A stretch of 64,000 nt of DNA from Pacificibacter marinus (lineage in GTDB: Bacteria > Pseudomonadota > Alphaproteobacteria > Rhodobacterales > Rhodobacteraceae): contig NZ_JAHKPK010000014.1 in NCBI RefSeq assembly GCF_018860665.1, positions 109,621-173,620 of the forward strand, read 5' to 3'. Below the pieces are notes generated by a model. That model was not told where the DNA came from, did not search any database, and was given only the letters and a program-made list of their open reading frames with translations. This document shows, piece by piece, positions 29,454 through 38,070 of this stretch. Numbering within the stretch: position 1 is the first letter of the stretch; every line of letters starts with the position of its first letter. Both the position numbers and the translations under genes were made by a program.

Positions 29454-29560
29454 TTAAGCCACCTTGCGTTCGAAAGCGACCGGGCTTTTCCAACCCAATG
29501 CTGAGTGTCGGCGGCGCGGATTGTAAAAGCCGTTTATCCTGATTATAACGCCCGTTCCAA
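29454..29560 (-). pseudogene. IS3-family transposase C-terminal remnant
   Basis: Read on the reverse strand, the last 26 or so codons give INGFYNPRRRHSALGW then KSPVAFERKVA and a stop, the hallmark C-terminus of IS3-family OrfB. Upstream of this the frame degenerates and no rest of the IS remains. The rest of the 840-bp gap 29320-30163 shows one hairpin and no credible gene. Confidence 0.75.
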
Positions 29561-29694
29561 ATGTTTCAGATATCGTTTTAGCGCCAGCTGAACTAATGGG
29601 ATGAACTGCCTCCCGACCAAACCACTGTTATTGTGGCGGGCATGAAAGTGGGGATTTCGCACTCTGAATTAACCTGTAGGATCAGGGCCGCGAA

Positions 29695-29728
29695 ACTCGC
29701 GCCGGCCCCCGCCGGAGGAGGCGCGAGT
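29695..29728. other. GC-rich hairpin in gene-free gap
   Basis: ACTCGCGCC (29695-29703) pairs with GGCGCGAGT (29720-29728), and CCGGC/GCCGG can pair inside. ATTTATTA follows. It may be an old terminator or part of a lost mobile element. Confidence 0.4.
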
Positions 29729-30163
29729 ATTTATTACCGTCAGGTTTGTCTTAAGCTGTGAGCTTCATGCCGCAGCCTACATAGTGTAATTCAACAAATA
29801 TCTTTCAGAGCTATGCCATCAATACGGGCGCGGGTCAGATCACCATTTCTGCATCAACGACACGTTGTCTTTTTCGGCTGAATGAGCCGACTTTCGCAAA
29901 AAACCCTCAATGACCGATTTCGAGGTAGGCAGAACAATTTCTTGCGTTCGTATGTTCGCTTACCCGCGTGTTTGAGGCGCACAGATAGAAAGGCCGATCA
30001 TGCGCTGGTTTCAGCGCCGGGGCCACTGGTTCGGAGCGACCTTGCCAGGGGCGGTTGTTGCGTTGCAATGATACCAGTACCCACAATTGTTTTGATGGGC
30101 TATAGCGGTGATATGCCGCTCGCTTTCGAACGACATATCACCGGCTTGCATCACTGAATCGGC

Positions 30164-30889
30164 CTAGGCAGTTTCGAGCAGATCGACATGGTCAGTCAGA
30201 ATCGACGTAACACCAGCGCTCAGGAATTTCTCTGCAACGGCTGCGTCATTGATCGTCGCCACACCAATTTCGATATCTTTGAAGGGAATGATTTCAGACG
30301 GATCGGTGACCTCGGATTGGACATGTAGAATGTGGCATTTGGCCTCTTTAAGGCGCGTGTGGGGATCGGCGGGCAAGAATTCTGTAGCAAGAGCACGGGG
30401 CACTTCCGGCAATGCGGCGGCGCAGCCCACGGTGATCCGCTCGGAAAATCCAGACAAGAACAAGCCTCTGTCGCCCAATGGCCAAGTGAGTTCCAATTCT
30501 TTGACAACAGCCGCGATCAGTTCGGCTTCGCGGCCAGAGTTTTCCTTCAATTCAAGCTGGAGCGACAGGCCACAGTCGAGAACGCATTGCAAATAGGCGC
30601 GTAGGTTCGGCACCTGTTCACCGGCGAATTCCGGTGAGAACCAAGACCCGGCGTCGCAGGCACAGACCTCTTGTTCCGACATCGACATAACCCGCCCTTT
30701 TCCTGACGTTGTCCGCTCAAGGGTTGCATCATGGATCATCGCCAAGCCGCCATTTGCGGTCAAGCGCACGTCCGTTTCAATCCAGCGCGCGCCCATTTTT
30801 GCGGCCAGTTCAACGGCAGCAAGTGTGTTTTCAGGAGCAAAGGCGGATGCGCCACGGTGTGCAATAAGAGGGCTATCTACGATCGTCAT
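30164..30889 (-). CDS. glycerophosphodiester phosphodiesterase
   Basis: A 241-residue UgpQ-like GDPD that hydrolyses glycerophosphodiesters to sn-glycerol 3-phosphate and an alcohol. The catalytic HRGASAFAPENT (residues 10-21), metal-binding WIETDVRLT and MIHDATLERTT are all present, and LQLELKEN provides the later acidic residues. There is no signal peptide, so it acts in the cytoplasm on imported substrate. It ends the ABC operon to its right, separated from the binding-protein gene by a hairpin. Confidence 0.9.
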   Translation of the reverse strand: MTIVDSPLIAHRGASAFAPENTLAAVELAAKMGARWIETDVRLTANGGLAMIHDATLERTTSGKGRVMSMSEQEVCACDAGSWFSPEFAGEQVPNLRAYLQCVLDCGLSLQLELKENSGREAELIAAVVKELELTWPLGDRGLFLSGFSERITVGCAAALPEVPRALATEFLPADPHTRLKEAKCHILHVQSEVTDPSEIIPFKDIEIGVATINDAAVAEKFLSAGVTSILTDHVDLLETA

Positions 30890-30930
30890 GTCTCGCGTAC
30901 TTTCATAAGTTTGGTTTGATTTGGTGTGGT

Positions 30931-30962
30931 TGCAGGCCCATCTGGGAGGACGTGGGCCTGCA
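30931..30962. promoter_or_regulatory. intercistronic hairpin between binding protein and GDPD genes
   Basis: A perfect 10-bp stem, TGCAGGCCCA (30931-30940) and TGGGCCTGCA (30953-30962), with a 12-nt loop. There is no T-tract on the operon strand, so it more likely protects the upstream mRNA, favouring high output of the binding protein, than stops transcription. Confidence 0.5.
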
Positions 30963-30983
30963 ACTTTTGCGGTTTAGAGCGGA

Positions 30984-32078
30984 CTAGCGTTCTAAGACGA
31001 CGTCTTCTATGAAGCGTTCGACCATGGCGTCACCAAACGGATTTGGAGCCCAAGCACGCTGACGATCGCGCATGCTGTTTGGGATCAAAGCCGCGCTATC
31101 GTCCGCATTTGCGTTCATTGGCATGCTACCAAATGTCTGATTGAACTGGGTCTGTATCTCAGGCGATGTGAGCCATGCCATAAAGAGCTGCGCTGCCGCT
31201 GGATGTGGGGCGTTCTTGGGAATGCCGACAAAGTTGCCGCCGCCATTCATACCCATCTCAGGGATGTAGAACGCAAGGTCAGACCGGATTTCACCGCTGC
31301 GCTGCAAGCCTGCCATGTGGTCTTCCCAAGCCGGGACGAGCATGAATTCTCCATCTGAGAGCCGTGTAAGGCTGTCGGCGTTGGATGCTGTGATTTCGTA
31401 GTTCGCGGCGTTCTCATTAAAGAAATCAACGCCTGCATCAAGCATAGCCATTTTTTCGTCGCTAACGGCGCCATCGGTGAAATCAGCATCAGACAGATTG
31501 CGGAAAATGTTGCGCAAGAATGAGGGGCCCGATCCGCCGTTTTCGTAATTGAACCCCATTTGTCCAGGATTGGCGGACCAATAGGCTGCGAAGTCTTCGA
31601 CGGATTGAGGCAGATCATCAGCCGAGATTTTGGCAGGGTCATATGCGATACCCGTTTGGTTGCCCCAGAACCCAAGTGCGGCCCCGTCTTTGCCAATCCC
31701 AACGATTTCCGAAATGCGGCCATCGTCGGCAGGCAGAGCATCAAGCGCCATCAACATATCCGTGGGGATGCTGTCTGCACGGTCGTTGCCGAACGCAAGC
31801 ACGTCGATATCACCGGCCTCGCGACCTGCCTCAGCAAGGAACTTGTCGATATTGGTGCCGTGGTCGCCGTCAGGGATCGTGACGGTAATGCCTGTCTCGT
31901 CGGTGAACTGCTGGGAAAACTCGCGGAACCTGTCCTCAAAATACCAAACGAACCATGTCACTTCACCTTCGGCTTTCGCTTGGGTTTCAATGTCGGTCCA
32001 GTCAGCGGCGTGGCTGTCAGCCAGCAGCGGAGTTGTTGCAAGTGCAAAGACACTCGCCGTGATAAGGGTCTTGATCAT
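30984..32078 (-). CDS. ABC transporter extracellular solute-binding protein
   Basis: A 364-residue periplasmic binding protein with a clear signal peptide (MIKTLITASVFALATTPLLA, then DSHA). The fold resembles the group that includes iron, thiamine and polyamine binders (WFVWYFEDR…F…ETGITV; FGNDRADSIP). The ligand cannot be read directly. Because the operon also encodes a GDPD and is divergent from a ROK regulator and an inositol-monophosphatase-type gene, a glycerophosphodiester or phosphorylated polyol is my inference. AGAGGAAAC precedes the ATG. Confidence 0.85.
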   Translation of the reverse strand: MIKTLITASVFALATTPLLADSHAADWTDIETQAKAEGEVTWFVWYFEDRFREFSQQFTDETGITVTIPDGDHGTNIDKFLAEAGREAGDIDVLAFGNDRADSIPTDMLMALDALPADDGRISEIVGIGKDGAALGFWGNQTGIAYDPAKISADDLPQSVEDFAAYWSANPGQMGFNYENGGSGPSFLRNIFRNLSDADFTDGAVSDEKMAMLDAGVDFFNENAANYEITASNADSLTRLSDGEFMLVPAWEDHMAGLQRSGEIRSDLAFYIPEMGMNGGGNFVGIPKNAPHPAAAQLFMAWLTSPEIQTQFNQTFGSMPMNANADDSAALIPNSMRDRQRAWAPNPFGDAMVERFIEDVVLER

Positions 32079-32111
32079 AACTGTTTCCTCTGGGTTGGTT
32101 TAATCATCTCG

Positions 32112-32942
32112 TTACCCCTTGCCTGATGACAATGCAGGATTGGCCGACTTCAACAGTCTTTCCAAAAACAGCATCAAGATCACGTTGGGGACAGCGAGAA
32201 TGAGGGACAACACAGCCGCATTGGGCCGGTTGAAATCTTGTCCGAGCGAGGCATACACAAGTGTCGGTACGGTCACGAAACCGGGTTGGCCGACAATGTA
32301 GGCGATGGCGAATTCCTCGACGGATTTAATGAAAACGATCAACAACGTGGCCAGAACACCCGGCTTGAGCGCTGGCCAATACGCAACCCGAAAGACCGCC
32401 CAAGCAGAGGCCCCCAAGTCGCGTGCCGCGTTGATGTGATCTTGGCGCACCTGCTCGAAACTGACGGACATGATGCGAATGGCGTAAGGCAGGAACAAGA
32501 CGGTGTGGGCAAACAAAATGGCCGAAAACCGATATTGAGCTAAACCGATTTGATACAGGATCGACGTGAAGAAGATCGCCGTCACAAATGTTGGCACGAC
32601 CAAAGGCAAGAGTGCGGCAATCTTGGCAATTTCCTTGCCGCGAAACTCATAGCGCCCCAAGGCGAATGCGGTTGGCATGGCAATCACAAACGTCACAAGT
32701 GCAGCCAAAGGGGCCAACGTATAGGAATTCAGCAAGGCTGGTTTCAGCAATGAGTTTTCCCACATGAATTCCCAGCGATACGCAGACATGACAGGGGGCA
32801 ACAGATGGTCTGGCGTCCAAGGCGCAGCAGGATCAACAAACGACCATAGGATTGCCATAGTGAACGGGATCACCAACCACAACGTGGCGACTGTCATCAG
32901 CAGGATCATCAAGGCCCGGTTCAAGGTGTGTGGCGTAATCAT
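32112..32942 (-). CDS. ABC transporter permease (ThiP/PotC-like)
   Basis: A 276-residue inner-membrane permease with six hydrophobic segments and the ATPase-contact EAA-type loop (ARDLGASAWAVFRVAYWPALKPG near 180-200). It overlaps the other permease gene by 4 bp. Together they form the channel for the binding protein encoded downstream. Confidence 0.87.
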   Translation of the reverse strand: MITPHTLNRALMILLMTVATLWLVIPFTMAILWSFVDPAAPWTPDHLLPPVMSAYRWEFMWENSLLKPALLNSYTLAPLAALVTFVIAMPTAFALGRYEFRGKEIAKIAALLPLVVPTFVTAIFFTSILYQIGLAQYRFSAILFAHTVLFLPYAIRIMSVSFEQVRQDHINAARDLGASAWAVFRVAYWPALKPGVLATLLIVFIKSVEEFAIAYIVGQPGFVTVPTLVYASLGQDFNRPNAAVLSLILAVPNVILMLFLERLLKSANPALSSGKG

Positions 32943-33841
32943 GACCGAGCCTCCTTGTTGCGGATTTCATACCACGCGAGCACGCGGCCAATAGGCCGTT
33001 TGCGAAAGATCAGGCGGGCAGTGACGGCCAACACAATGGCCCCTGCTAGTGACAAGGCCATCAATGTGACACCGACACCTGCCGCTTCGTTCCAACGGCC
33101 ACGGCTGCGGAAAAAGTCCATATATTGCGCAAGAGATTGGCGGTTGGTTGGGCCTACCGTTGTTTGGAATGTGAAGTCTGCCAACGCATCGATAAAGATG
33201 ATGATTAAGGCCGCTTGCATTGCGGAGACCGTCAGCGGGGCGATCACGCGCCGGAACCGCTCAATCGCGCCTGCGCCCAAGTCTTGGGCCGCGTTTAACG
33301 TGTCTTGCGAGATGGATTGTACTGCACCCGTCAAAAGCAACAGGGCGAATGGCATGTTTTTCCAGACCTGTAAGAACAACAGCCCCCAAGCGCCGCTGTC
33401 GTTTTGCAAGCGGCGGGGCGCATCGAACAAGCCGGTCCAGATCATGAACTGATTCACGATGCCATTGAAGCTGATGATGTTGAGAAACAAGAACGCCGCA
33501 ACAATCCCGTGGATCATCAAAGGCGCCTTTAGGAGCGCTGAAACCGTCAGCGACCCTTTGAATGGTTTGCGTAGCCACAGTGCGATTGGGTAAGCGGCAG
33601 CGACGGACAGCACAGCAGCCCAAAATCCGATGAATAAGGAATAGCGCACGGCGGTCCAATAGGACTTTCGGGCCAACAGTTTATCCCAAGATTCAAGGGT
33701 AAATCCGCTTTCCCCGCTTAGATTGTAGAACCCTATGCTTTGCGCAATCGCAATATAGATAACCGCGCCGATAAACACGACAATCAAGCCGATACCCGGC
33801 AGTAAAAGCAATGTAATCAACCAAGGAGAAGGACGGATCAT
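32939..33841 (-). CDS. ABC transporter permease (ThiP/PotB-like)
   Basis: A 300-residue permease with six or so membrane spans and an EAA-type loop AAQDLGAGAIERFRRVIAPL near 225. Its start overlaps the ATPase stop (ATGA), its end overlaps the next permease. It has the longer N-terminal span typical of the first permease in such operons. Confidence 0.87.
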   Translation of the reverse strand: MIRPSPWLITLLLLPGIGLIVVFIGAVIYIAIAQSIGFYNLSGESGFTLESWDKLLARKSYWTAVRYSLFIGFWAAVLSVAAAYPIALWLRKPFKGSLTVSALLKAPLMIHGIVAAFLFLNIISFNGIVNQFMIWTGLFDAPRRLQNDSGAWGLLFLQVWKNMPFALLLLTGAVQSISQDTLNAAQDLGAGAIERFRRVIAPLTVSAMQAALIIIFIDALADFTFQTTVGPTNRQSLAQYMDFFRSRGRWNEAAGVGVTLMALSLAGAIVLAVTARLIFRKRPIGRVLAWYEIRNKEARS

Positions 33842-34905
33842 GACGCGACCTGTGACACTGTATCCGACAGGAAAACAATGTTGTCTGGTAGAATGTGAAA
33901 GGACATTTCGTCGCCCGCGACCAAAGTCGTGCGGGTTTGCTGAACGCGGAATGTCTCTCCGTCTGCGTCGAAAAACAGATCGGTATAAGCCCCCTCAAAC
34001 GACCGACGCCCCACTTGGGTTGTTACGATGTTTGCAGGCCCCATCCCCATCACTGCGGCTTCTGCGCGCCATGCGATAAGGACCGTATCGGCGACAGGTG
34101 CGGTGTCAGAGCGGACCATCAACTGGCCTAGCGGCGTTTCAACCTGCCACATGCTGGCGTCTGGCTGAGCGATCACCCGCGCCTGCATCACATTCGCAGA
34201 GCCCACAAAGTCGGCGACAAAACGGGTCCGAGGACGGTGATATAGATCTTCGGGTGTTCCCGCCTGTTCAAGTTGGCCTTCGTTCAGGACGAAAATCTTG
34301 TCCGACATGGCAAGCGCTTCGTTTTGATCATGGGTCACGTATACAGCCGTCAAACCAAACTTTTGCTGGATCGAGCGGATTTCATGTCGAACGCTTTCGC
34401 GCAGCTTGGCATCCAAATTCGACAGAGGTTCGTCAAAAAGGATGACAGAAGGGCGAACGGTCAAAGCACGGCCCAAAGACACTCGCTGTTGTTGGCCACC
34501 CGACAGCTGGTTTGGCAATTTCGCCAAATGAGCACCAAGATCGAGCTGCTGGACAACATCGCGCAAACGCTCGGCCCGTTCGGACGGGGGCATGCCTTGC
34601 TGACGCAAACCAAAGACGAGGTTTTCTTCAACGCTCAGGTGCGGAAACAGCGCATAGGATTGAAAGCACAAAGCGGTATCGCGCTGTTCTGGTGGCATCT
34701 CTGTGACGTCTTTAGCGTCAATAAAGACCCGACCTTCGGTCGGTTTCAGAAACCCCGAAATGACATTGAGAAGTGTTGTCTTCCCGCACCCTGACGGCCC
34801 TAGAAGGGTCAAAAATGACCCAGTAGGCACGTCAAGATCAATGCTCTTGAGCGCTTCAACCTCGCCGAAACGAACGACGATATCCTTTGCAGCCAAACCC
34901 AGCAT
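33838..34905 (-). CDS. ABC transporter ATP-binding protein (PotA/UgpC-like)
   Basis: A 355-residue ATPase with Walker A LGPSGCGKTT near residue 35, Q-loop, signature LSGGQQQRV, Walker B VILFDEPLSNLD and the switch histidine (YVTHDQ), followed by a C-terminal TOBE-type domain. The start is ATG 34905 with AGGAGG 6 nt upstream; the frame to 34932 is extra. It is first in the reverse-strand operon and divergent from the ROK regulator. Confidence 0.93.
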   Translation of the reverse strand: MLGLAAKDIVVRFGEVEALKSIDLDVPTGSFLTLLGPSGCGKTTLLNVISGFLKPTEGRVFIDAKDVTEMPPEQRDTALCFQSYALFPHLSVEENLVFGLRQQGMPPSERAERLRDVVQQLDLGAHLAKLPNQLSGGQQQRVSLGRALTVRPSVILFDEPLSNLDAKLRESVRHEIRSIQQKFGLTAVYVTHDQNEALAMSDKIFVLNEGQLEQAGTPEDLYHRPRTRFVADFVGSANVMQARVIAQPDASMWQVETPLGQLMVRSDTAPVADTVLIAWRAEAAVMGMGPANIVTTQVGRRSFEGAYTDLFFDADGETFRVQQTRTTLVAGDEMSFHILPDNIVFLSDTVSQVAS

Positions 34906-34953
34906 ACATCCTCCTAAACGATTTTGCTGCATACTCGATGGACAGCTTTATTA

Positions 34954-34994
34954 TTACACTTTGTGTGCATTGATTTAGTACGCTTTATGTGTAA
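34954..34994. promoter_or_regulatory. candidate operator between ABC operon and ROK regulator
   Basis: TTACAC (34954-34959) and its reverse complement GTGTAA (34989-34994) lie in an AT-rich 168-bp divergent promoter region, with further weak symmetry outside. The centre spacing is about 35 bp. It is a plausible ROK protein site controlling both directions; this is pattern-based only. Confidence 0.4.
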
Positions 34995-35073
34995 AATTGA
35001 TGACGCTAACAGATTTATTCTCGCCGCCGTTCCGAAAATTTCTGGAATTTGGCGAGAAAACGTAGGAAACATA

Positions 35074-36198
35074 ATGAAAAAAGACGTTTCGACCATCGAA
35101 GCCCTAAGCGACAATCAACGCGATTTGTTGAGCTTGATCCGTCAAAATCAGCCGGTTCGCCGCTCAAAGTTGACCGATCGGACGAATCTGACACAGCAAT
35201 CGGTGCATCGAATCGTCACGTCACTAGAGGATATGGGCTTGATCGCTTCGGCCATCGGTGAGGTATCCGGCCGGGGCAAGCCAAGCCCGCTTATATCATT
35301 GGTTGACCGTGCGCGATTTGGCCTTGGTATTCTGGTCAATACTGACTCTGTCGTGATTTCGGTTGTGGGCTTGAATTGCGAACCCTTGGCATCGCGCCAT
35401 TGCGACATCGACGTCAGCAGACGGGGGCCTGCTTTGGATGCGATAAAAACGCAGGTCGATATCCTTCTGGATGAAAATAACATCGACCCAAATGATCTGG
35501 TTGGGATCGGCTTTACCTTGCCAGGTTTCTTTGTCGAAAGTCATGCGCAATTGAATGCGCCTGAAATCCTAAGCGATTGGTCTCTTGTGGATTTCCGCCC
35601 CGAAATTCAAGCGCTGTTCAATTTACCCGTTATACTTGAAAACAGTGCGAACGCGCGTGCGAATGGCGAAATACTGGGGCCGATCGGCAAGACGTACCGC
35701 GATTTCGTTTATCTTGGGTTCGACTACGGGTTTGGTGGATCAATCGTCATTGACGGTCGTCTGCATGCGGGGCGTGCTGGCAACGCGGGCGAGCTGTCGG
35801 CCATTTGGACCGGCGAAGAAATTCAACAACGACCAGCACTTGGTATGCTTCTTAAGCATCTTAAGAAACACGGGATAGATTTAAGTGGTATCGAACAGTT
35901 ACGCCGAGAATTCGATCCGGCGTGGCCCGGTTTGTCCGAATGGATTGATCAAACCATGCCGCATTTGAACCGGCTGATCTTTGGATTGACCGGAATTATC
36001 GATCCCGAAGCCATCGTGTTCGGCGGGCAAATCGCCCCAGAGCTGGCGCAGATTCTGATGGACAGCGTCGCCTTCCCAACTGAGTTTCGCTACGGGCGTC
36101 CGCCGCCACTGCCAGATCTGGTACTCGGGTCCACCATCGACACACCCGCAGCGAACGGCGCCGCACAACTTCCATTGAAACAACTCTACTTTAGGTAA
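35074..36198 (+). CDS. ROK-family transcriptional regulator
   Basis: A 374-residue regulator with an N-terminal winged helix-turn-helix (about residues 10-70: RSKLTDRTNLTQQSVHRIV) and a C-terminal ROK sugar-kinase-like domain (VGIGFTLPGFF, ENSANARANGE, GRAGNAGELSAIW). The canonical zinc-binding CxCGxxGC motif is absent, so it is an unusual ROK member. The start is ATG 35074 with AGGAAAC upstream; the frame open to 34924 runs into the promoter. It probably controls the divergent ABC operon and the IMPase gene 4 bp downstream. Confidence 0.87.
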   Translation: MKKDVSTIEALSDNQRDLLSLIRQNQPVRRSKLTDRTNLTQQSVHRIVTSLEDMGLIASAIGEVSGRGKPSPLISLVDRARFGLGILVNTDSVVISVVGLNCEPLASRHCDIDVSRRGPALDAIKTQVDILLDENNIDPNDLVGIGFTLPGFFVESHAQLNAPEILSDWSLVDFRPEIQALFNLPVILENSANARANGEILGPIGKTYRDFVYLGFDYGFGGSIVIDGRLHAGRAGNAGELSAIWTGEEIQQRPALGMLLKHLKKHGIDLSGIEQLRREFDPAWPGLSEWIDQTMPHLNRLIFGLTGIIDPEAIVFGGQIAPELAQILMDSVAFPTEFRYGRPPPLPDLVLGSTIDTPAANGAAQLPLKQLYFR

Positions 36199-36202
36199 AA
36201 TA

Positions 36203-37009
36203 ATGCACTCCAATGAACTAAATGCGCGACGCTGGGCCTGCGAAGCTATCCTGCGCACCACAGGACAAGCGGCCCGCGCAAGGTTTATCGCAGGCGATTT
36301 CAAGACAGACCTAAAGGGCGCGCAGGATTTTGTGTCAGAGGTCGATCGCACAACCGAACACAGCATCAAGCATGCCTTACAAGAGCATTTCCCCACCGAC
36401 AGTTTCCTCGGCGAGGAAAGCGGCGGCGGTCTTGGCGACAGTACTTGGATCGTTGACCCTATTGACGGAACATCAAATTTCGTGCGCGGAACGGCGTATT
36501 GGTGTTTATCTGCAGCTTTGGTCGTGGACGGTGTACCCGTCATTGGTGTGATCTATGATCCGATGCTGGACGAGATGTTTTCGTGTCAGGCAGGCAAAGG
36601 CGCGACTGTGAATGGCCGACCAATGTCGGTTACAAAGAACTCTGCGCCAACGGACGCCGTTTTAGGCCTCAGTTTCAATTTTCAAACAAAACCAACAACC
36701 GTGAGCCGTGTCATTGGTGATCTGCTCTCAAACGGGACTAGCTTTCGCATGATGGGGGCTGGGGCACTATCGCTTGCCCATTGCGCGGCGGGCCGCACGG
36801 ACGGCTTTTGGGAGGAGTTCATGAAACCATGGGACGCCGCTGCCGGATTGCTTTTGATTGCCGAGGCCGGAGGCATTGTGTGCGACTACGGAGCTGACGA
36901 TGGCTATAGTAAAGGCAACGCCGTCCTTGGCGCGACGCCCTTGCTGGCAGATTACTTTTCCGAATTGACAGGGGTGCCGCTAGCAAGTTCCAAAGCAATC
37001 GCGCCGTGA
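36203..37009 (+). CDS. inositol monophosphatase family protein
   Basis: A 268-residue Mg-dependent phosphatase of the IMPase/SuhB superfamily. Metal-binding motifs are complete: GEESGG near residue 71, WIVDPIDGTSNFVRG near 84-98 and PWDAAAG near 212. The gene begins 4 bp after the ROK regulator and is thus co-transcribed. Together with the GDPD it would allow glycerophosphoinositol to be cut to inositol phosphate and then dephosphorylated, though other sugar phosphates or PAP are equally possible for this superfamily. Confidence 0.88.
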   Translation: MHSNELNARRWACEAILRTTGQAARARFIAGDFKTDLKGAQDFVSEVDRTTEHSIKHALQEHFPTDSFLGEESGGGLGDSTWIVDPIDGTSNFVRGTAYWCLSAALVVDGVPVIGVIYDPMLDEMFSCQAGKGATVNGRPMSVTKNSAPTDAVLGLSFNFQTKPTTVSRVIGDLLSNGTSFRMMGAGALSLAHCAAGRTDGFWEEFMKPWDAAAGLLLIAEAGGIVCDYGADDGYSKGNAVLGATPLLADYFSELTGVPLASSKAIAP

Positions 37010-37594
37010 GTATCCATGGCTAGCTGCGCAATGCACCAAGGTCCGGTTTGGACCGTCCAGCGGCACTAAATCTGAGATGCCTATTGAGTACAGAATGGGC
37101 GGGTTCCAGTCTTGCCCGAAATAGGTTTCAATTCATTTAGTGCTTCCGAAATAAAGGGATTCTTGATCAAACACTTAACTTTTCTTAAGGTTCCAACCCT
37201 CACCGGACGCCACATCTAATTATGATGTTCGGTCAAAATTGGAACCTAACCGGTCCAAGTTGAAACCTTGACCGGGAAAGACTGGGGTCTTGGGCTAGAC
37301 TGGCCATTCTCTTTTATTAATTGTTGAGTTTCTGCCGTACTTAGGTGAAATACCAAAATTCACACATTCTGAATTCAAGCTACCGCGCGCTCAGCTTAAA
37401 TTGCGCAGCCTTACGACAATCACAAACCTCTACCGCCCTGAGCCCTTCAGGCAACCAATTGAACCTGTAGAGCCGTTTCGACACCACATAGATCGCTAAG
37501 TTTCTCTTCAGTGCGTCACTCACGGCCATAAGCAGACATTGGCTTATAGCGCAGCCAACGGCAGTTTTTGTGCATCACCACTGTAAAACAGTTA
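37010..37594. other. gene-free region with GGTTCCAA repeats
   Basis: No credible gene. AGGTTCCAA at 37188-37196 recurs inverted at 37239-37247, each followed in its own direction by a CACCGG- or GACCG-like block, and a third looser copy (GAAACCTTGACCGG) follows at 37263-37276. The motif may be a protein-binding cluster or the edge of a lost element. Confidence 0.4.
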
Positions 37595-37978
37595 TCATCC
37601 TAAATAGCTAATAATCGGACAATCTGGCCGGTGGTCTCCACGGCATGATGTCACCAAATGTGCCAATTCGTCGTGCAGGGATTGTAATTCGCGTTGTTTG
37701 ATTTCGATTTCTTCCAAGCGTTTTGACGCGATGCGTTTGACCTCGGCACTTGTGCGCGCTTGATCTTGATATAGCCCTAAAAGTTCGCGGCATTCTTCGA
37801 TGGAAAAACCAAAGGCGCGTGATCTGCGGATGAATACCAGCTTACGAACAGAGACTTCGTCATAAGTGCGGTAGCCTGCATCAGATCGTGCAGGCGCTTT
37901 GACCAATCCGATATCAGCATAATAGCGCACCGTTTTGACGGATAACCCCGCCGCTTTTGCTGCCGATGAAATATTCAT
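37595..37978 (-). CDS. MerR-family regulator, CueR/HmrR-like
   Basis: A 127-residue MerR protein: N-terminal HTH (ISSAAKAAGLSVKTVRYYADIGL), then GYRTYDEVSVRKLVFIRRSRAFGFSIEECRELL, a dimerisation helix, and a C-terminal metal loop with C113/C121-like cysteines (SCRGDHRPDCPI), the spacing seen in copper(I) sensors. The start is ATG 37978 (MNISSA). It is divergent from the glutaredoxin-MauE gene, whose promoter has the 19-bp spacer such regulators act on. Copper sensing is inferred from the cysteine loop and neighbours. Confidence 0.88.
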   Translation of the reverse strand: MNISSAAKAAGLSVKTVRYYADIGLVKAPARSDAGYRTYDEVSVRKLVFIRRSRAFGFSIEECRELLGLYQDQARTSAEVKRIASKRLEEIEIKQRELQSLHDELAHLVTSCRGDHRPDCPIISYLG

Positions 37979-37988
37979 AAAACCGCCC

Positions 37989-38019
37989 TTGACCTTCCAG
38001 TTACAGGAGACCCTATGTT
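37989..38019 (+). promoter_or_regulatory. MerR-type promoter with 19-bp spacer
   Basis: A TTGACC box (37989-37994) and TATGTT box (38014-38019) are 19 bp apart, the overlong spacing typical of MerR-activated promoters. The spacer GACCTTCCAGTTACAGGAG is close to known CueR operators (ACCTTCC…GGAAGGT), with imperfect symmetry in the right arm. Confidence 0.72.
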
Positions 38020-38070
38020 GTGTGCAAAGGACAATCAAGGGCGCATCGCGTCCGCAAAAGGACATGCAAA

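Noticed and set aside
29882..30157. 91-residue forward open frame
   Set aside because: Composition is not protein-like, there is no ribosome site and the region is pseudogene debris.
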